This document shows, in pieces, positions 42,041 to 50,171 of a stretch of 64,000 nt of DNA (positions within the stretch are counted from its first letter, which is position 1; each line of letters starts with the position of its first letter). The stretch is from Streptomyces sp. NBC_01428. GTDB lineage: Bacteria; Actinomycetota; Actinomycetes; Streptomycetales; Streptomycetaceae. The position numbers and the translations under genes were made by a program. The notes below the pieces were generated by a model. The model was not told where the DNA came from. It made no database searches and saw nothing but the letters and a program-made list of their open reading frames with translations. The DNA lies in NCBI RefSeq assembly GCF_036231965.1, contig NZ_CP109499.1, positions 4,960,001-5,024,000 on the forward strand. Reading direction: 5' to 3'.

Positions 42041-42163
42041 GGGGCTGTGCGTGGGCCCGCAGGACCCCATGGGCCCCGCAGGACCTCGTGTGGCCGGCGA
42101 GGTCTGTGCGGCCGGTGAGGTCGGTGAGGCCGGTGAGGTCCTTCCAGCGGGAGGGGCCCGGGC

Positions 42164-42589
42164 TCACATCTCCAGGAGGACGGTGAACGGGCCGTCGTTC
42201 GTGAGCGAGACCCGCATCCGCGCTCCGAAGCGGCCCGTGGCCACGGTGGCGCCCAGGGCGCGGAGCTGGGACACGACCTCGTCGACGAGCGGCTCGGCGA
42301 CCTCGCCGGGGGCGGCGGCGTTCCAGGTGGGGCGGCGGCCCTTGCGGGCGTCGCCGTACAGCGTGAACTGGCTGATGACCAGCAGGGGCGCGTCGATGTC
42401 GGAGCAGGACCGCTCCTCGCTCAGCATCCGGACGGACCAGAGTTTCCGGGCGAGTTGAGCCGCCTTCTCCTTGGTGTCCTCGTGCGTGACCCCGACCAGG
42501 ACGCACAGCCCCTCGCCGTCGATCTCGCCGACCGTCTCGCCGTCCACGACGACGCTTGCGCCGTCCACCCTCTGCACCACCGCACGCAT
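42164..42589 (-). CDS. dtd: D-aminoacyl-tRNA deacylase
   Basis: 141 aa from the ATG at 42589 (MRAVVQRVDGASVVVDG). The DTD motifs are present: SQFTLYGD (Ser-Gln-x-Thr) and TNDGPFT (the Gly-Pro cross-subunit motif). It cleaves D-amino acids and glycine from mischarged tRNAs. It converges with ygfZ across 123 bp of GGCCGGTGAGGTC-type imperfect repeats (42112-42144), where no gene is seen. Confidence 0.94.
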   Translation of the reverse strand: MRAVVQRVDGASVVVDGETVGEIDGEGLCVLVGVTHEDTKEKAAQLARKLWSVRMLSEERSCSDIDAPLLVISQFTLYGDARKGRRPTWNAAAPGEVAEPLVDEVVSQLRALGATVATGRFGARMRVSLTNDGPFTVLLEM

Positions 42590-42784
42590 GCCGACCATGA
42601 TGCCGTGCGACGCCGGCGTGACGCGCTGCGGGCCCTTCGCGTGATTTCCGGAGGTTACTAACCCCCCATCTGGGGCCGATCGGGGGCACTCGGTCACATA
42701 GCGACCACCGGGGGTGGCACCATGCGGGGTGTTGCGGTGCACCCGGTGGGTGGACCGCGCCGGTCGAGGGGACGGTAGAGGCAC

Positions 42785-43441
42785 ATGAGCACACCGAGCA
42801 CAGGGCGGCAGCCCGGGGCCGTGTCATTGACCCGCACGAGCGCACGGACGGCTCGGGCCGCGTCCCGGCCGCCGGTGCAGCGCACCGACAGCGGCCCGCT
42901 GCCCGCCGACGCCGGCCGGCCCGGTCTCGGCGTGCTCCGGCTGCCCGAACTGCGGACCCTGCGCCGGGAGGCCCAGCGGGACGAGGCCGACCTCAGCTAC
43001 GTACGGCGGCTCCTCCAGGGACGGATCGACATCCTGCGCGCGGAGATCGCCCGCCGGGGACAGCGGAGGATGCCCGCCGCGGCCCCGGGACACCGGCCGT
43101 TCCTGCCCGCAAGGGAGCCGTCCGTCGTCGAGCGGCTCTCGGAGATCCTCACGGACGCGCCGGCCCGCCACCGCTCCTCCGCTCGCCACGTGACCGTCGG
43201 TACGCCCCACAGCGAGGAGTACCGGGCGCTCGCCACCGACATGCTGGCCGAGGTGGAGCTGTCCGACCTGGACGCCCGGACGGACGAAGAGCTGGGCGCG
43301 GGTCTCGGCCGTCTCGTCCGCTACGAGCAGCAGGTCTCCCGGCAGCGCCAGCAGCTCCAGCGCACCGCGGACGACTGCAGCGCGGAGATCGCCCGCAGGT
43401 ACCGTGAAGGCGAAGCACAAGTAGACGACCTGCTCATGTGA
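42785..43441 (+). CDS. rsiG: RsiG, c-di-GMP-dependent anti-sigma factor of WhiG
   Basis: 218 aa. Two copies of the c-di-GMP binding motif E-x3-S-x2-R-x3-Q-x3-D are complete: E67, S71, R74, Q78, D82 and E181, S185, R188, Q192, D196. That pair defines RsiG, which with c-di-GMP sequesters the sporulation sigma factor WhiG in Streptomyces. The residues between are largely helical, and the first 45 are disordered-looking. Earlier literature calls genes at this location amfC. The ribosome site is GAGG. Confidence 0.93.
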   Translation: MSTPSTGRQPGAVSLTRTSARTARAASRPPVQRTDSGPLPADAGRPGLGVLRLPELRTLRREAQRDEADLSYVRRLLQGRIDILRAEIARRGQRRMPAAAPGHRPFLPAREPSVVERLSEILTDAPARHRSSARHVTVGTPHSEEYRALATDMLAEVELSDLDARTDEELGAGLGRLVRYEQQVSRQRQQLQRTADDCSAEIARRYREGEAQVDDLLM

Positions 43442-43581
43442 CGCGGCGGCCCCGGCGATCCCGGGGCCGAGGGGTACGCCCGACCCTGGAGAGGCGGCCC
43501 CGCTCCGCGGCGGAGGGCGCGGTCCGGGTACGACCCGGGTGACGCCGTCCGGGCGGGTCCCGTCCCGGAAGGTCACCGCCG

Positions 43582-44640
43582 ATGCCCGCCACCTCCCGCA
43601 CGCCCGAGGGTTCCTCCACCCCGGACGGCATATCCGCGGATTCCTCCGCCCCCGACGGCATGTCCGCCCTGTCCGCCGCCCGGGCCGGGATCCCCGCCGC
43701 TCCTCCGCCGGTCCTCGCCGAGGTCGTACGTTCCGGCTTCGTCGAGGGACACCATCGCGGCAGCCTGGTCCTGCTGGCCGCCGACGGGTCGGTCGAGCTG
43801 GCGCTCGGTGACGTGACGGCGCCCGTCTTCCCACGCTCCTCGAACAAGCCCATGCAGGCGGCGGGCGTCCTGCGTGCCGGCCTCGACCTGTCCGGGGAAC
43901 GCCTCGCCCTCGCCGCCGCCAGCCACTCCGGGGAGATCTTCCACCGCGACCTGGTGCGGAAGATGCTCGTCGAGCACGGGCTGACCGGCGACCAGCTCCA
44001 GTGCCCGCCCGACCTGCCGCTCGACGCCGTCGAGGCGGAGACCTACCTCGCCTCCGGTGCCGTACGCGACCGGGTCACCATGAACTGCTCGGGCAAGCAC
44101 ACGGCGATGCTCGCGGTCTGCGTCCTGCGCGGCTGGCCCACCGAGTCGTACCTCGACCCCGGGCACCCGCTCCAGCAGCTGATCCACACGGTGGTGGAGG
44201 AGGCTGCGGGGGAGCCGGTCGCGGCGGTCGGTACGGACGGCTGCGGGGCGCCTCTGATGGCCATCGGTCTCACCGGCCTGGCCCGCGCCTTCCGCCACTT
44301 CGTCCTCGCCGCCCCCGGTTCCGCGGAGCGCCGCGTCGCCGACGCCATGCGGGCCCATCCCGAGTACGTCGCGGGCACCCGGCGGCCCGACACCTGGCTG
44401 ATGCGGGAGATCCCGGGCGCGCTGTCCAAGATGGGCGCCGAAGCGGTCCAGGCGGTCGCCCTCCCGGACGGCCGCGCCCTCGCCTTCAAGATCGACGACG
44501 GCGCCACCCGAGCCCTGGGCCCGGTCCTCGCCCGAGCCCTGACCCTCCTGAACGTGCAATCCCCGATCCTCCAGCAGATAGGCAGGACCCCTTTGTTGGG
44601 CGGAGGCAGAGAGGTGGGCGAAATCAGGGCCACGTTCTGA
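43582..44640 (+). CDS. Asparaginase (AnsA/R. etli type II family)
   Basis: 352 aa from the ATG at 43582 with the ribosome site GGAAGG. The first 40 residues are a low-complexity extension. The catalytic family motifs are NKPMQAAGVLRAG, SHSGE, and the cysteine-containing CSGKHTAML and GTDGCGAP, with a conserved SKMGAEAV. This family hydrolyses asparagine and is unrelated to classical L-asparaginases. It may be intracellular; no signal peptide is visible. Confidence 0.9.
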   Translation: MPATSRTPEGSSTPDGISADSSAPDGMSALSAARAGIPAAPPPVLAEVVRSGFVEGHHRGSLVLLAADGSVELALGDVTAPVFPRSSNKPMQAAGVLRAGLDLSGERLALAAASHSGEIFHRDLVRKMLVEHGLTGDQLQCPPDLPLDAVEAETYLASGAVRDRVTMNCSGKHTAMLAVCVLRGWPTESYLDPGHPLQQLIHTVVEEAAGEPVAAVGTDGCGAPLMAIGLTGLARAFRHFVLAAPGSAERRVADAMRAHPEYVAGTRRPDTWLMREIPGALSKMGAEAVQAVALPDGRALAFKIDDGATRALGPVLARALTLLNVQSPILQQIGRTPLLGGGREVGEIRATF

Positions 44641-44673
44641 GGCCCGGAGGGCCCGTCGGGGGACAGTGAACGG

Positions 44674-44975
44674 GGTGGGGGCGAAGCCCCGGTAGCGCCG
44701 GGTGGTGTCCAGGGGCGCGGGGAACTGCGCGATCGGCCCCCACCGGGCGCGCGCCGGTCAGAGGACCGGGAGCAGGGTGGGGGGCGAAGCCCCGGTAGCG
44801 CCGGGTGATGCTCAGGGGCGCGGGGAACTGCGCGATCGGCCCCCACCGGCGCGCGCCGATCCGGCGACCGGGAGCAGGGTCGGGGGCGAAGCCCCGGGAA
44901 CGCGGGGTGGTGTCCAGGGGCGCGGGGAACTGCGCGACAAGCCCCCACCGGGCCGCACTGGTCCGGCGACCGGGG
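44674..44975. repeat. Three tandem copies of a ~102-bp intergenic repeat
   Basis: The core AGGGGCGCGGGGAACTGCGC recurs at 44711, 44814 and 44916, and GCGAAGCCCC at 44681, 44784 and 44886, giving periods of 103 and 102 bp. The element is a widespread streptomycete intergenic repeat. The 44641-45046 gap holds nothing else. Confidence 0.9.
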
Positions 44976-45046
44976 CCCGGGGCCGGCGGACCCGGGGCGA
45001 CGGAAATCCCCGCGACACCCCGCCGACGGACACCTAGCGTGGGCCC

Positions 45047-46321
45047 ATGACCCCGCACGACACCCCCGCCCCCACCCCCCTCACGGTCCGCCCCCTCGCA
45101 CCCCCCGACATCCCGGACTGGCTGCGCGCGCTGAACACGGGGTTCCTGCGCCCGCCGGCGGTGTCCAAGGAGGAGACCGAGGCGCGAGGCGCGGGACTGG
45201 TCCTGCCGCGCACCCTGGGCGCGTACGACGGGGACCGCTGTGTGGCGACGTTCCGCTCGTTCCCCCAGGAGCTGACCGTGGTGGGCGGCGCGACCGTCCC
45301 CGCGGACGCGATCTCCAGCGTCACGGTCTCGCCCACGCACCGCCGCCGCGGCCTCCTCACCCGCATGATGGAGGCCGACCTGGCCGCGGCCAGGGAACGC
45401 GGCGACGTCGTCGCGACGCTCATCGCCGCCGAGTACCCGATCTACGGCCGCTACGGCTTCGGCCCCGTCACGACCACCGCCGAGTGGACCATCGACGTCG
45501 CGCGCACGGGCCTCGACCCCCGCTGGGCGGGCCCTGACGACGGCGGCCGCGTCGACCTCGTGGACGCCGACGACGTGCGCCGCGACGGACCCGGACTGCA
45601 CGACCGCTTCCGCCGCGACCGGCCCGGCGCCATCAACCGCGACGACCGCTGGTGGCAGATCAACACCGGTGTCCTGCGGCTCGGCGCCGACCCCTGGAAG
45701 GAACCCTTCTACGCGGCGTACCGCTCGGCGTCCGGCGAGATCGAGGGCCTGGTCTCCTACGAGTCCGACGACCACTGGGACGACTCCAACCAGCCGCAGA
45801 ACACCGCGACGGTGAACTGGCTGCTCGCGGTGACGCCGGCGGCGGAACGCGCCCTGTGGCGGTACCTCTGCTCGATCGACTGGATCACCCGGGTCAAGAC
45901 GGGCAGGCGCGCCCCGGACGACCTGGTGCCCCACTTCCTGCCGGACCCGCGAGCCGCGCGTATCACCACGCAGTCGGACTGGCTGTGGGTGCGCATCCTG
46001 GACGTCGTACGGGCCCTGGAGGCACGGACGTACGGAGCCGCCGGGACGCTCGTTCTGGAGGTGACGGACGAGAGCGGGCCGGCGGGTGGCCGCTACCGGC
46101 TGCACGTCGCCGCGGACGGGACCGCGACCTGCGCTCCGACCACCGAGGACGCGCAACTCGCCGTGCCCGTCGCCGACCTGGCCACTCTCTGGCTCGGCGA
46201 CGACTCCGCGGAGCGGCTCGTGGCACTCGGCCGGGTCCGGGAACGGCAAGAGGGCGCCGCCTCCGTCGCCGACGCCCTGCTGCGGACGTCCAGGCGACCG
46301 TGGTGCCCGGACATCTTCTGA
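45047..46321 (+). CDS. Eis-family N-acetyltransferase
   Basis: 424 aa. An N-terminal GNAT domain has the acetyl-CoA loop SPTHRRRG (about 95-102) and AEYPIYGRYGFG, where Tyr133/136 lie near the catalytic site. A second GNAT-like domain and a C-terminal SCP2-like domain follow, ending in the phenylalanine carboxylate CPDIF. The Eis family acetylates amines, including aminoglycosides and polyamines in mycobacteria; the substrate here is unknown. Confidence 0.88.
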   Translation: MTPHDTPAPTPLTVRPLAPPDIPDWLRALNTGFLRPPAVSKEETEARGAGLVLPRTLGAYDGDRCVATFRSFPQELTVVGGATVPADAISSVTVSPTHRRRGLLTRMMEADLAAARERGDVVATLIAAEYPIYGRYGFGPVTTTAEWTIDVARTGLDPRWAGPDDGGRVDLVDADDVRRDGPGLHDRFRRDRPGAINRDDRWWQINTGVLRLGADPWKEPFYAAYRSASGEIEGLVSYESDDHWDDSNQPQNTATVNWLLAVTPAAERALWRYLCSIDWITRVKTGRRAPDDLVPHFLPDPRAARITTQSDWLWVRILDVVRALEARTYGAAGTLVLEVTDESGPAGGRYRLHVAADGTATCAPTTEDAQLAVPVADLATLWLGDDSAERLVALGRVRERQEGAASVADALLRTSRRPWCPDIF

Positions 46322-46546
46322 ACTACCGCTGTCGGTCCGTCGGTTCTCCTTCCACGCGGGTGCCGGGCTGTCGCTTCCCGTGATCTCTGATCACTGGTCG
46401 CTGATGTCTGTCTCTTGATCCGTAGCGATTCAGTTGTGGTTGTTTTTCCGGTGGTGCGGTGGTGCGGTGGTGCGGACCGACCGGGCTCCCGGCTCCCCTC
46501 CGGAGGAGAGACCGGTCGGCCGGGCTGGCGGACGACGCGCGTCCGG

Positions 46547-46732
46547 TCAGCCGGACTGGGCGAGCAGCATCACGAGGATCACCGCCCCGATGCCGCTGAT
46601 CATGGTGTTCCTGGCCTTGAGGCCGACGGACAGCGCGACGAACGCGATGATGCCCATCGGCCCGTATTTCCACTGGATGAGCTGCTCGAATCCGATGGCG
46701 AGGGCGGCGACGGCGAGGGCGATGAGCGGCAT
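46547..46732 (-). CDS. 61-aa membrane protein divergent from devE
   Basis: 61 aa from the ATG at 46732 with a GAAGGAGGG ribosome site. It is mostly two transmembrane helices separated by a short loop (FEQLIQWKYGP). It has a close paralogue at 47882-48070, which shares MP-IAL, GFEQL-QW-YGP and IGAV. Both are divergent from DevA-type regulator genes. Function unknown. Confidence 0.85.
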   Translation of the reverse strand: MPLIALAVAALAIGFEQLIQWKYGPMGIIAFVALSVGLKARNTMISGIGAVILVMLLAQSG

Positions 46733-46849
46733 GACGGTCCCTCCTTCGGGACGGGGAGGCGAACCCCGTTGAGGACCGTCCGCCTCGTCACCCGATCCGC
46801 AGGCGATGCTCAGGCGGCCAACCCTCTGGAAGCTTGACCATGTTGTGCA

Positions 46850-46864
46850 AGTTGGTGACCAACT
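46850..46864. promoter_or_regulatory. Operator-like palindrome in the devE control region
   Basis: AGTTGGTGACCAACT, a 7-bp inverted repeat with one central base. A related site GGTTGGTTGCCAACT is at 48151-48165 before devA. Confidence 0.6.
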
Positions 46865-46912
46865 CACTGCTAGTTATCTCCATGTTGGGACGACTCATAA
46901 CCACCTATCCGG

Positions 46913-46939
46913 CAACTGCCCAAAGATGGCGGGAAGTTG
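46913..46939. promoter_or_regulatory. Inverted repeat overlapping the devE promoter
   Basis: CAACTGCCC (46913-46921) and GGGAAGTTG (46931-46939), one mismatch, lie directly before the -10 box TAGTGT (46940-46945). The devE GTG follows 6 bp after it, so the message is probably leaderless. Confidence 0.65.
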
Positions 46940-46951
46940 TAGTGTTTGGTC

Positions 46952-47854
46952 GTGGAGCCGGAACATGCCGCCGTCAACGGGCGGAAGAGGTCACCACGGC
47001 CACCCAGGTCACACCGCGAGGTGGCCGACGAGCTGCGCAGCCGGATCAGGTCCGGTCAGCTGCGGGCCGGCGAGCGCATGCCCACCCAGGCGAGGCTGGC
47101 CGACGAGTTCGGCGTCGAGCGCGGCGCGGTGCGCCAAGCGCTGCGCATCCTGCAGTCGGAGCACCTGCTCGTCGACGTGTCCAAGGGGAGCCCGGCGACC
47201 GTCGCGGAACCTCCCGAGAGGGTTCTGACCGGCCCGGAAGCCGTGCCGCAGCCGACCACGGTGGCGCTCGGCGCGCGCGTGACGGCCGCGTTCTCCGCCC
47301 CGCACGTGGAGATCGACGCGCTGTGTCTCACCTCGATCTCCCTGACCCTGGCGATGGGGGAGCCGCTGCGTCAGATTCACGCCGGACGCATGAAACCGGC
47401 CAGGGTGGACGTCCGGGTGCTGCTTCCGAGCAGTGACATCGACCTGGCCTTCCCGGCGCCCGTCGACGCCCGCACCGACAGCCGGCTGCAGCGCAACTGG
47501 CTCGCCAACCGCAACGCGCAGGGGCAGGTGCTGCGGCACAATCTGCTGGCCCTGCGTTCCTCGCACGGTGTCGACGTCAGCGTCACCTTCCGGGCGCTGC
47601 CCTTCACCCCGCCCGTGAAGCTCTACCTGCTCAACGGCACCGAGGCACTCTTCGCGTACTACACGCTCGCCCGGCGGGAGGAGGAGATCGACCATGAGCA
47701 GCTGCAGCTGTACGACGTCCAGGGCACCCGCTCCACGCTCTTCCCCTTCGCCCAGGGTGCGGGGCTGCGGGACACGACGTTCGTGGAGCAGTCCCACCTG
47801 TGGTTCAACGCGCTGTGGGAGACCATCAGTTCCGAGTTGGTGCTCTCGGGCTGA
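46952..47854 (+). CDS. devE: DevE, GntR-family regulator
   Basis: 300 aa from the GTG at 46952, probably leaderless. The winged helix (about 20-85) contains MPTQARLADEFGVERGAVRQ. The rest (about 110-300) is a DevA-type domain shared with devA (QGQVLRHNLLALRSSHG and FRALPFTPPVKLYLLN). It is a paralogue of devA, as in S. coelicolor, where devA is needed for aerial development. This is not a FadR or HutC type: no known ligand pocket was recognised. The gene ends 28 bp before the next small gene, which is convergent. Confidence 0.88.
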   Translation: MEPEHAAVNGRKRSPRPPRSHREVADELRSRIRSGQLRAGERMPTQARLADEFGVERGAVRQALRILQSEHLLVDVSKGSPATVAEPPERVLTGPEAVPQPTTVALGARVTAAFSAPHVEIDALCLTSISLTLAMGEPLRQIHAGRMKPARVDVRVLLPSSDIDLAFPAPVDARTDSRLQRNWLANRNAQGQVLRHNLLALRSSHGVDVSVTFRALPFTPPVKLYLLNGTEALFAYYTLARREEEIDHEQLQLYDVQGTRSTLFPFAQGAGLRDTTFVEQSHLWFNALWETISSELVLSG

Positions 47855-47881
47855 GGCCTCCCGGATGCGGTACCGCGCAGC

Positions 47882-48070
47882 TCACAGAGCCGGCCCCGAG
47901 ACCATCAGGGCGAGCACGACCGCCCCGATGGAGCTGCACGTGGGGCTCTTGGCCTTGATCCCGATGGCGAGCAGCAGCAGTCCGACGATGCCGGACGGAC
48001 CGTACTGCCACTGGACGAGCTGCTCGAAGCCGACGACGAAGACGGCGGAGAGGAGGGCGATGACGGGCAT
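47882..48070 (-). CDS. 62-aa membrane protein divergent from devA
   Basis: 62 aa from the ATG at 48070 with an AGGAGGAA ribosome site. Two transmembrane helices, with the loop FEQLVQWQYGP matching the other small protein. It is transcribed away from devA and convergent with devE. Function unknown; the paired duplication with devE/devA implies a linked role. Confidence 0.85.
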   Translation of the reverse strand: MPVIALLSAVFVVGFEQLVQWQYGPSGIVGLLLLAIGIKAKSPTCSSIGAVVLALMVSGPAL

Positions 48071-48150
48071 GTGGTTCCTCCTGCGGTGGAAGGAGGGCCG
48101 GCAGGGGGACCGGCCACGATGGGGAGGCAAAACTTCCGCCAACTTGGCCA

Positions 48151-48165
48151 GGTTGGTTGCCAACT
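48151..48165. promoter_or_regulatory. Operator-like palindrome in the devA control region
   Basis: GGTTGGTTGCCAACT, with GTTGG/CCAAC arms. Additional AAGTTG and CAACTT half-sites occur at 48138-48220. The same core is before devE (46850-46864). Confidence 0.6.
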
Positions 48166-48213
48166 ATGGTTAAGTTGTCCCCACTTGGCTACTAGTCATA
48201 AACAACTTTCAAA

Positions 48214-48240
48214 CAACTGCCCGTAGATGGACGGCAGTTG
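48214..48240. promoter_or_regulatory. Inverted repeat overlapping the devA promoter
   Basis: CAACTGCC (48214-48221) and GGCAGTTG (48233-48240) are perfect arms lying directly before the -10 box TAGCGT (48241-48246). The GTG of devA follows 6 bp later, the same geometry as at devE. Confidence 0.7.
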
Positions 48241-48252
48241 TAGCGTCTGGTC

Positions 48253-49131
48253 GTGACTCAGGAGAACGTGGCCGTGAACGACAGCAGAAGGCTCTCGCCG
48301 CAGCAGATCGCCGACACCCTCCGGGAGCGCATACGGACCGGTGAGCTCAAGGCGGGTGACCGCCTGCCCACCCAGGCCGAACTGGCCGACGAGTTCGGCG
48401 TGGAACGCGGCACCGTCCGCCAGGCCCTCGGCCTGCTCCAGACGGACGGCCTCCTCAGCAACGTCAGCAAGGGCAGCCCCCCGCGCATCGCCGACGTCGC
48501 TCCCACCCGGGACGGGCCGCAGCCGACGATGGTGGGGCTCGCCCCCCGGCTCACCGAGGCGTTCTCCGTGCCGCACGTGCGTATCGACGCGGCCTGCCTG
48601 ACGGCGGAGACCCTGATGATGGCGATCAGCGAGCCCGTCCGGCAGATCCACGACGGCAGGTTCCGCCCCCAGTCGATCGACGTCCGGATCCTGCTGCCCT
48701 CCCGGGACATCACGCTGGCGTTCCCGGTGCCGGTCCCCGGACAGGGCGAGGACGACGACGACGCCGTCCACAAGCGGTGGCTGGGCCAGCGCAACGCCCA
48801 GGGGCAGGTGCTGCGGCACAACCTCCAGTCCCTGCGCTCCTCGCACGGCATCGACGTCCGCGTGACCTTCCGCGCGCTGCCCTTCACCCCGCCGGTGAAG
48901 CTGTACCTGCTCAACGAGTCCGAGGCGCTGATCGCGTACTACATGATCGCCAGGCGTGAGGAGACCGTGGAGAGCGAGGTCCTGGAGATGTACGACACCA
49001 TCGGCGCCAGGTCCCTCCTCTTCTCGTTCGAGAAGCAGGCCGGCCGGCGGGACGCGGCGTTCGTGGAGGAATCGCAGAAGTGGTTCGACGCCCTCTGGGA
49101 AACCATCACCACGGACCTGAAACTCTCCTAG
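48253..49131 (+). CDS. devA: DevA, GntR-family developmental regulator
   Basis: 292 aa from a leaderless-looking GTG at 48253. The winged helix spans about 15-75 (LPTQAELADEFGVERGTVRQ). The C-terminal domain is shared with devE. The stop codon overlaps the next gene's GTG by one base (TAGTG), so devA and devB are coupled. In S. coelicolor devA is required for correct aerial hyphae, which is why the name is given; the identification rests on remembered gene order and family. Confidence 0.9.
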   Translation: MTQENVAVNDSRRLSPQQIADTLRERIRTGELKAGDRLPTQAELADEFGVERGTVRQALGLLQTDGLLSNVSKGSPPRIADVAPTRDGPQPTMVGLAPRLTEAFSVPHVRIDAACLTAETLMMAISEPVRQIHDGRFRPQSIDVRILLPSRDITLAFPVPVPGQGEDDDDAVHKRWLGQRNAQGQVLRHNLQSLRSSHGIDVRVTFRALPFTPPVKLYLLNESEALIAYYMIARREETVESEVLEMYDTIGARSLLFSFEKQAGRRDAAFVEESQKWFDALWETITTDLKLS

Positions 49132-49868
49132 TGACTTCTGAAACGGCGCAGGCCGAAGCGACGGCGACACGGACGGCGAAACTCAGGGACGCGATCAGCC
49201 GCGCCCGCTTCGTGCTCTTCGACTTCGACGGGCCCGTCTGCCGGCTGTTCGCGGGCCATTCGGCGGAGCGGGTGGCCCAGGATCTGGTCGAGTGGCTCGA
49301 ACGGCAGGGCATGCGCGGGCTGTTGACCGCGGAGGAGCGGGTGCACCCCGATCCGATGGTGGTCCTGCACGCGGTCAACCGGCGGCGTCCGCACAGCGAT
49401 CTGGTGGCCGAGCTGGAGGCGCGGTTCACCCAGCAGGAGCTGAAGGCGGTGGTCTCCGCCTGGCCGACCGCCTACGCCGACCCGGTGATCCGCACCTGGA
49501 GCGCGGTGGGCGCCCGCCTCGCGATCACCACGAACAACTCCCCGCAGACCGCCTCGCACTACCTGGCGGACCGCGGCCTGACCGAGTGCTTCACCCCCAA
49601 CATCTACGGCCGCACCCAGGACCTGCACCACCTCAAGCCGGACCCGCACTGCCTCAACCGGGCCCTGAACGCCCTGGGCGCCGCACCCTCCACGGCGCTC
49701 ATGATCGGCGACGCCCCCTCCGACCTTCAGGCCGCCCAGCGCGCCGGAGTCCCCTTCCTCGGCTACGCGCGCAACGAACGCACCGAGAAGCTGCTGCGGG
49801 ACGCGGGAGCCGAGGACGTGGTGTCCTCGCTGGAGACCGTGCTGCGGATTCTGCGCGGACAACTCTGA
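49131..49868 (+). CDS. devB: DevB, HAD-family hydrolase
   Basis: 245 aa from the GTG overlapping the devA stop by one base. HAD motifs are D31-F-D33-G (motif I), TTNNSP (motif II), KPDP (motif III) and GDAPSDL (motif IV), so it should be an active phosphatase. An insert of about 90 residues after motif I is a cap domain. The substrate is unknown. devA-devB form an operon. Confidence 0.9.
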   Translation: MTSETAQAEATATRTAKLRDAISRARFVLFDFDGPVCRLFAGHSAERVAQDLVEWLERQGMRGLLTAEERVHPDPMVVLHAVNRRRPHSDLVAELEARFTQQELKAVVSAWPTAYADPVIRTWSAVGARLAITTNNSPQTASHYLADRGLTECFTPNIYGRTQDLHHLKPDPHCLNRALNALGAAPSTALMIGDAPSDLQAAQRAGVPFLGYARNERTEKLLRDAGAEDVVSSLETVLRILRGQL

Positions 49869-50111
49869 TCTGAACGACGGGTGGGATACGTGCGCGGCAC
49901 CGGGTACTCGTCCGGGACCGCGCCCGCCGGAACGGCGTCCCGGTGGCCGGTGCGGCCGACCCGACCGTGTGAATCGTCGGGGGACGCGGCCGGTGCCCGC
50001 GTCGGCGGTCCTGCCTGATCAGTGCCCGCTCCCGGGCGAAAGGGAGGCCATACGTTCGAGGAAGGGAGCGAGGCGGTCGGAAGAAACCTTCTGGCACCAT
50101 GCGCACTCATG

Positions 50112-50130
50112 GGGGAGTACCGTGCTCCCC
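50112..50130 (+). terminator. Hairpin 244 bp after devB
   Basis: GGGGAG (50112-50117) pairs with CTCCCC (50125-50130) and is followed by TCTTTCCTC. The weak terminator lies in the 303-bp gap (49869-50171) before the kinase-like gene; nothing else is seen there. Confidence 0.4.
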
Positions 50131-50171
50131 TCTTTCCTCATTGGTTGCGGTCTCACGTGAGAGAACGGTCC

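Noticed and set aside
42041..42163. Imperfect GGCCGGTGAGGTC repeats between ygfZ and dtd
   Set aside because: Short and degenerate; could be a weak terminator region but no stem-loop was convincing.
44624..46249. 541-aa minus-strand ORF with repeated AQFPAPL segments
   Set aside because: Shadow of the Eis gene fused to the tandem intergenic repeat.
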